Shown one piece after another: positions 61,440 to 64,000 of a stretch of DNA of 64,000 bases. The DNA is from Arcticimaribacter sp965277835. Its GTDB lineage: Bacteria > Bacteroidota > Bacteroidia > Flavobacteriales > Flavobacteriaceae. The position numbers and the translations under genes are program-made. The stretch's first letter is position 1; every line of letters begins with the position of its first letter. A model generated the notes under the pieces. That model searched no databases. It was given only the letters and a program-made list of their open reading frames with translations, and was not told the DNA's origin. The stretch is taken from contig OZ255841.1 of the NCBI GenBank assembly GCA_965277835.1, positions 930,001 to 994,000 on the forward strand. Reading direction: 5' to 3'.

Positions 61440-62633
61440 TTAACTAAGTACCTCTTGTACTTTATCTGCTGCTTCTTGAAAAATTGTAGCAGAAAGTACA
61501 TTGAGCCCCGAACTGTCTATTAGTTCTTTTGCTATATCTGCGTTAGTGCCTTGTAAACGTACTATAATAGGTACGTTAATCGCATCGCCTAAGTTTTTAT
61601 AAGCATCGACAATACCTTGTGCTACACGATCGCAACGTACAATACCTCCAAAAATATTAACTAAAATAACTTTTACATTAGGGTCTTTCAAAATCAGACG
61701 AAATGCTGTTTCCACACGGCTAGCATCTGCTGTTCCTCCTACATCAAGAAAATTTGCAGGTTCGCCACCAGCTTGTTTAATCAAATCCATAGTAGCCATT
61801 GCAAGTCCTGCGCCATTAACCATACACCCAACGTTACCGTCTAAGTCCACATAATTAAGCCCTACTTTATCCGCCTCTACTTCTATTGGGTTTTCTTCAC
61901 GAATATCTCGGTATTCTAAATAATCTTTGTGTCTAAATAGCGCATTATCGTCTATCGAAACTTTAGCATCAACCGCAAGAATTTTATCGTCCGATGTTTT
62001 TAAAACAGGATTAATTTCGAACAATGACGAATCCGAGTTAACATAAGCTGTATATAGCGAGGTTACAAAACGTGTCATCTCTTTAAACGCCTTGCCACTA
62101 AGCCCTAAATTAAAAGCTACTTTACGAGCCTGAAAAGGCATTAAACCCACAGCTGGGTCAATCTCTTCTGTAAAAATAAGGTCTGGTGTATTCTCTGCTA
62201 CAGTCTCAATATCCATACCTCCTTCGGTAGAATACATAATCATATTTCTACCACTAACACGGTTTAATAACACCGAAATATAAAATTCTTTTGTTTCCGA
62301 GTCTCCTGGGTAATAAACGTCTTCGGCAACTAGAACCTGATGCACTGGTTTTCCTTCTGGGGGCGTTTGTGGGGTAATTAACTGCATACCAATTATTTGC
62401 CCTGCAATTTTGCTAACGTCATCAAGGTTTTTGGCTAGTTTAACACCTCCACCTTTACCACGCCCTCCGGCATGAATTTGAGCTTTAATAATGTGCCAGC
62501 TTGTGCCTGTGTCCTCAGTTAGTTTTTTTGCCGCAGCAACAGCCTCTTCAGTAGTTTGAGCAACAATTCCACGCTGTACTCCTACACCATAACTTGCTAA
62601 AATTTCTTTTCCTTGATATTCGTGTAAATTCAT
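61440..62633 (-). CDS. sucC: Succinyl-CoA ligase (ADP-forming) subunit beta
   Basis: TCA-cycle enzyme subunit carrying the ATP-grasp domain. It has 397 residues, starting MNLHEYQGKEILASYGVGV. The nucleotide-binding KAQIHAGGRGKGGGVKLAK stretch is near residue 47, SLFEINPVLKT near 203, and the CoA-ligase part has NGAGLAMATMDLIKQAGG and FLDVGGTADASRV. The alpha subunit gene sucD is not adjacent here. Confidence 0.97.
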   Translation of the reverse strand: MNLHEYQGKEILASYGVGVQRGIVAQTTEEAVAAAKKLTEDTGTSWHIIKAQIHAGGRGKGGGVKLAKNLDDVSKIAGQIIGMQLITPQTPPEGKPVHQVLVAEDVYYPGDSETKEFYISVLLNRVSGRNMIMYSTEGGMDIETVAENTPDLIFTEEIDPAVGLMPFQARKVAFNLGLSGKAFKEMTRFVTSLYTAYVNSDSSLFEINPVLKTSDDKILAVDAKVSIDDNALFRHKDYLEYRDIREENPIEVEADKVGLNYVDLDGNVGCMVNGAGLAMATMDLIKQAGGEPANFLDVGGTADASRVETAFRLILKDPNVKVILVNIFGGIVRCDRVAQGIVDAYKNLGDAINVPIIVRLQGTNADIAKELIDSSGLNVLSATIFQEAADKVQEVLS

Positions 62634-62657
62634 ACTTTGCCAATTAATTTATTTTGA

Positions 62658-62665
62658 CAAAAGTA
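62658..62665 (-). promoter_or_regulatory. -7 promoter element of sucC
   Basis: TACTTTTG on the minus strand matches TAnnTTTG, 25 bases before the sucC start. No clear -33 match is seen. Confidence 0.45.
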
Positions 62666-62773
62666 ATTAAGTTAGCCTAAATATTCAGATTCATAAGCAA
62701 AAACTATTTTGTTATATATGTAACATTATTTTACATTTTTATTGCAGCAGTATATTTAAAAGCAAATAGTTTT

Positions 62774-62781
62774 TACTTTTG
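62774..62781 (+). promoter_or_regulatory. -7 promoter element of lysA
   Basis: TACTTTTG matches TAnnTTTG, 16 bases before the lysA ATG. It forms a divergent pair with the sucC promoter. Confidence 0.45.
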
Positions 62782-62797
62782 GTGAAAATTATTAATA

Positions 62798-64000
62798 ATG
62801 AATCACGAAAATTTACGCTCTATAGCTAAGGAATTTGGAAGCCCCATTTATGTTTATGACGCTGAAAAAATAAAATTTCAATATAACAGATTAAAAAATG
62901 CGTTTAGTGGTGTTAAAAATCTAAACCTAAATTATGCCGCAAAAGCGCTTTCAAATATCTCTATTCTTAAATACCTTAGAGAACTAGGGACTGGATTAGA
63001 TACCGTTTCAATTCAAGAAGTTAACTTAGGGTTAGAGGCTGGGTTTGAGCCTCAAAATATTATATTCACACCCAATGGCGTGTCCTTAAGTGAAATTGAA
63101 GAGATAGCGCATTTAGGCGTTCAAATTAACATTGACAACCTATCTATCTTGGAGCAATTTGGAAGTAAGCACCCTAACATACCTGTGTGTATTCGAATTA
63201 ACCCACATGTAATGGCAGGCGGAAACAGTCAAATATCTGTAGGTCATATTGATTCTAAATTTGGTATTTCTATTCACCAAATCCCTCACCTTATCCGCAT
63301 TACCGAAAACACAAAAATGAATATCAATGGTATTCACATGCATACAGGGAGTGATATTTTAGATATAGACGTGTTTTTACATGCTTCTGAGATTTTATTT
63401 GAAACCGCTAAAAACTTTAAAAACTTAGAATTTATTGATTTTGGGTCTGGGTTTAAAGTCCCTTATAAACTTGGGGATATCGAAACAAATATTGAAGAAC
63501 TAGGAGAACGGTTAACTCAAAAATTTAATTCTTTTTGTGAAGAATACGGGAGAGAACTAACACTAGCGTTTGAACCAGGTAAATTCTTAGTTAGCGAAGC
63601 TGGGTATTTTATTTCAAAAGTAAATGTAGTAAAGCAAACTACATCTACTGTGTTTGCTCAAATTAATAGTGGGTTCAACCACCTTATCCGTCCTATGTTC
63701 TATGGGTCATACCATGAGATTGAAAATATTTCGAACCCAAACGGAAGGGAACGCTTTTATTCTGTAGTAGGCTATATATGCGAAACTGATACTTTTGCGA
63801 ACAATCGAAAAATCTCAGAAATAAAAGAAGGCGATTTTCTTGTTTTTCGAAATGCTGGAGCATATTGCCAAACTATGGCAAGTAATTACAATTCCAGATT
63901 TCGCCCTGCCGAAGTACTTTGGGTTAACAATGAAGCCCACCTCATTCGCAAGGAAGAAACTTTCAAAGATCTTTTACACAATCAAGTCGTATTAGATTTC
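62798..64000 (+). CDS. lysA: Diaminopimelate decarboxylase (partial, runs off window)
   Basis: PLP-dependent enzyme for the last step of lysine synthesis, meso-diaminopimelate to lysine. The reading is open from the ATG at 62798 to the window edge, 401 codons, close to the full family length. The PLP lysine is in LNYAAKALSN near residue 50, HMHTGSDI is near residue 185, and the substrate-binding FEPGKFLVSEAGYF is near residue 263. The end includes CAYC-like EYCQT seen as AGAYCQTMASNYN. It shares the pathway with dapD at 49453. Confidence 0.96.
   Translation, partial: MNHENLRSIAKEFGSPIYVYDAEKIKFQYNRLKNAFSGVKNLNLNYAAKALSNISILKYLRELGTGLDTVSIQEVNLGLEAGFEPQNIIFTPNGVSLSEIEEIAHLGVQINIDNLSILEQFGSKHPNIPVCIRINPHVMAGGNSQISVGHIDSKFGISIHQIPHLIRITENTKMNINGIHMHTGSDILDIDVFLHASEILFETAKNFKNLEFIDFGSGFKVPYKLGDIETNIEELGERLTQKFNSFCEEYGRELTLAFEPGKFLVSEAGYFISKVNVVKQTTSTVFAQINSGFNHLIRPMFYGSYHEIENISNPNGRERFYSVVGYICETDTFANNRKISEIKEGDFLVFRNAGAYCQTMASNYNSRFRPAEVLWVNNEAHLIRKEETFKDLLHNQVVLDF

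Noticed and set aside
1..64000. CRISPR array, prophage, insertion sequence or biosynthetic cluster
   Set aside because: No regularly spaced repeats, transposase, integrase, capsid or megasynthase sequences were seen.

Overview
The window is an AT-rich chromosomal segment from a member of the Bacteroidota, most likely the family Flavobacteriaceae. The evidence is three SusC/SusD outer-membrane pairs, a PorT protein of the type IX secretion system (T9SS), a short RpoD without region 1.1, almost no Shine-Dalgarno sequences, and several promoters of the Bacteroidota -7 type (TAnnTTTG). I see no tRNA, rRNA, CRISPR array, insertion sequence or prophage. The species cannot be named from the sequence.

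Region 1 (1-12210, all minus strand) is a fused str-S10-spc ribosomal operon: rpsL, rpsG, fusA, rpsJ, rplC, rplD, rplW, rplB, rpsS, rplV, rpsC, rplP, [TPR gene], rpmC, rpsQ, rplN, rplX, rplE, rpsN, rpsH, rplF, rplR, rpsE, rpmD (cut by the window edge). It is driven by a clear -33/-7 promoter upstream of rpsL. There is no tuf gene between fusA and rpsJ. The surprise is a gene for an exported TPR protein placed in line between rplP and rpmC.

Region 2 (12211-27373, plus strand) holds three consecutive susC-susD units. They probably form three transcription units, each closed by a terminator. No glycoside hydrolase, sulfatase, ECF/anti-sigma pair or other regulator is nearby, so the substrates are unknown. 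The three SusC proteins share a nearly constant N-terminus and diverge afterwards. Units 1 and 2 also share their promoter/leader DNA. A frameshifted scrap of a susD 3' end and a decayed terminator lie upstream of unit 1, a trace of past tandem duplication.

Region 3 (27385-44651) is housekeeping: an RlmB-like methyltransferase, rarA, the potassium uptake pair trkA-trkH, ubiE/menG followed directly by porT, a second TrmH-family methyltransferase, a BamA/TamA-like outer-membrane lipoprotein, fba, accD (without its zinc-ribbon cysteines), rpsO, pnp, an exported low-molecular-weight phosphatase-like protein, rpoD and rpe.

Region 4 (44682-47570) is the strongest candidate for an undescribed system. 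It is a promoter plus three overlapping genes: a 43-residue membrane protein with a YIDPGTG motif, a protein joining a kinase-like domain to an S-adenosylmethionine methyltransferase domain, and a membrane-anchored alkaline-phosphatase/sulfatase-superfamily enzyme. I infer that they modify an envelope glycan or lipid.

Region 5 (47567-64000) returns to housekeeping: mazG-def-ruvX, dapD, a TsaC-like gene, a CCA-adding enzyme, a heme A synthase and a PRiA4-ORF3-like acidic protein. These are followed by a gene-poor relic stretch, an uncharacterised kinase-like protein divergent from uvrB, pnuC with a flavin-binding-like protein, an S10 carboxypeptidase, hsp20 with direct repeats upstream, a degenerate exported Nudix-fold protein, sucC, and lysA, which runs off the end. 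Where the longest reading frame gave an implausible start, I moved it using signal peptides, family N-termini or -7 promoter boxes.
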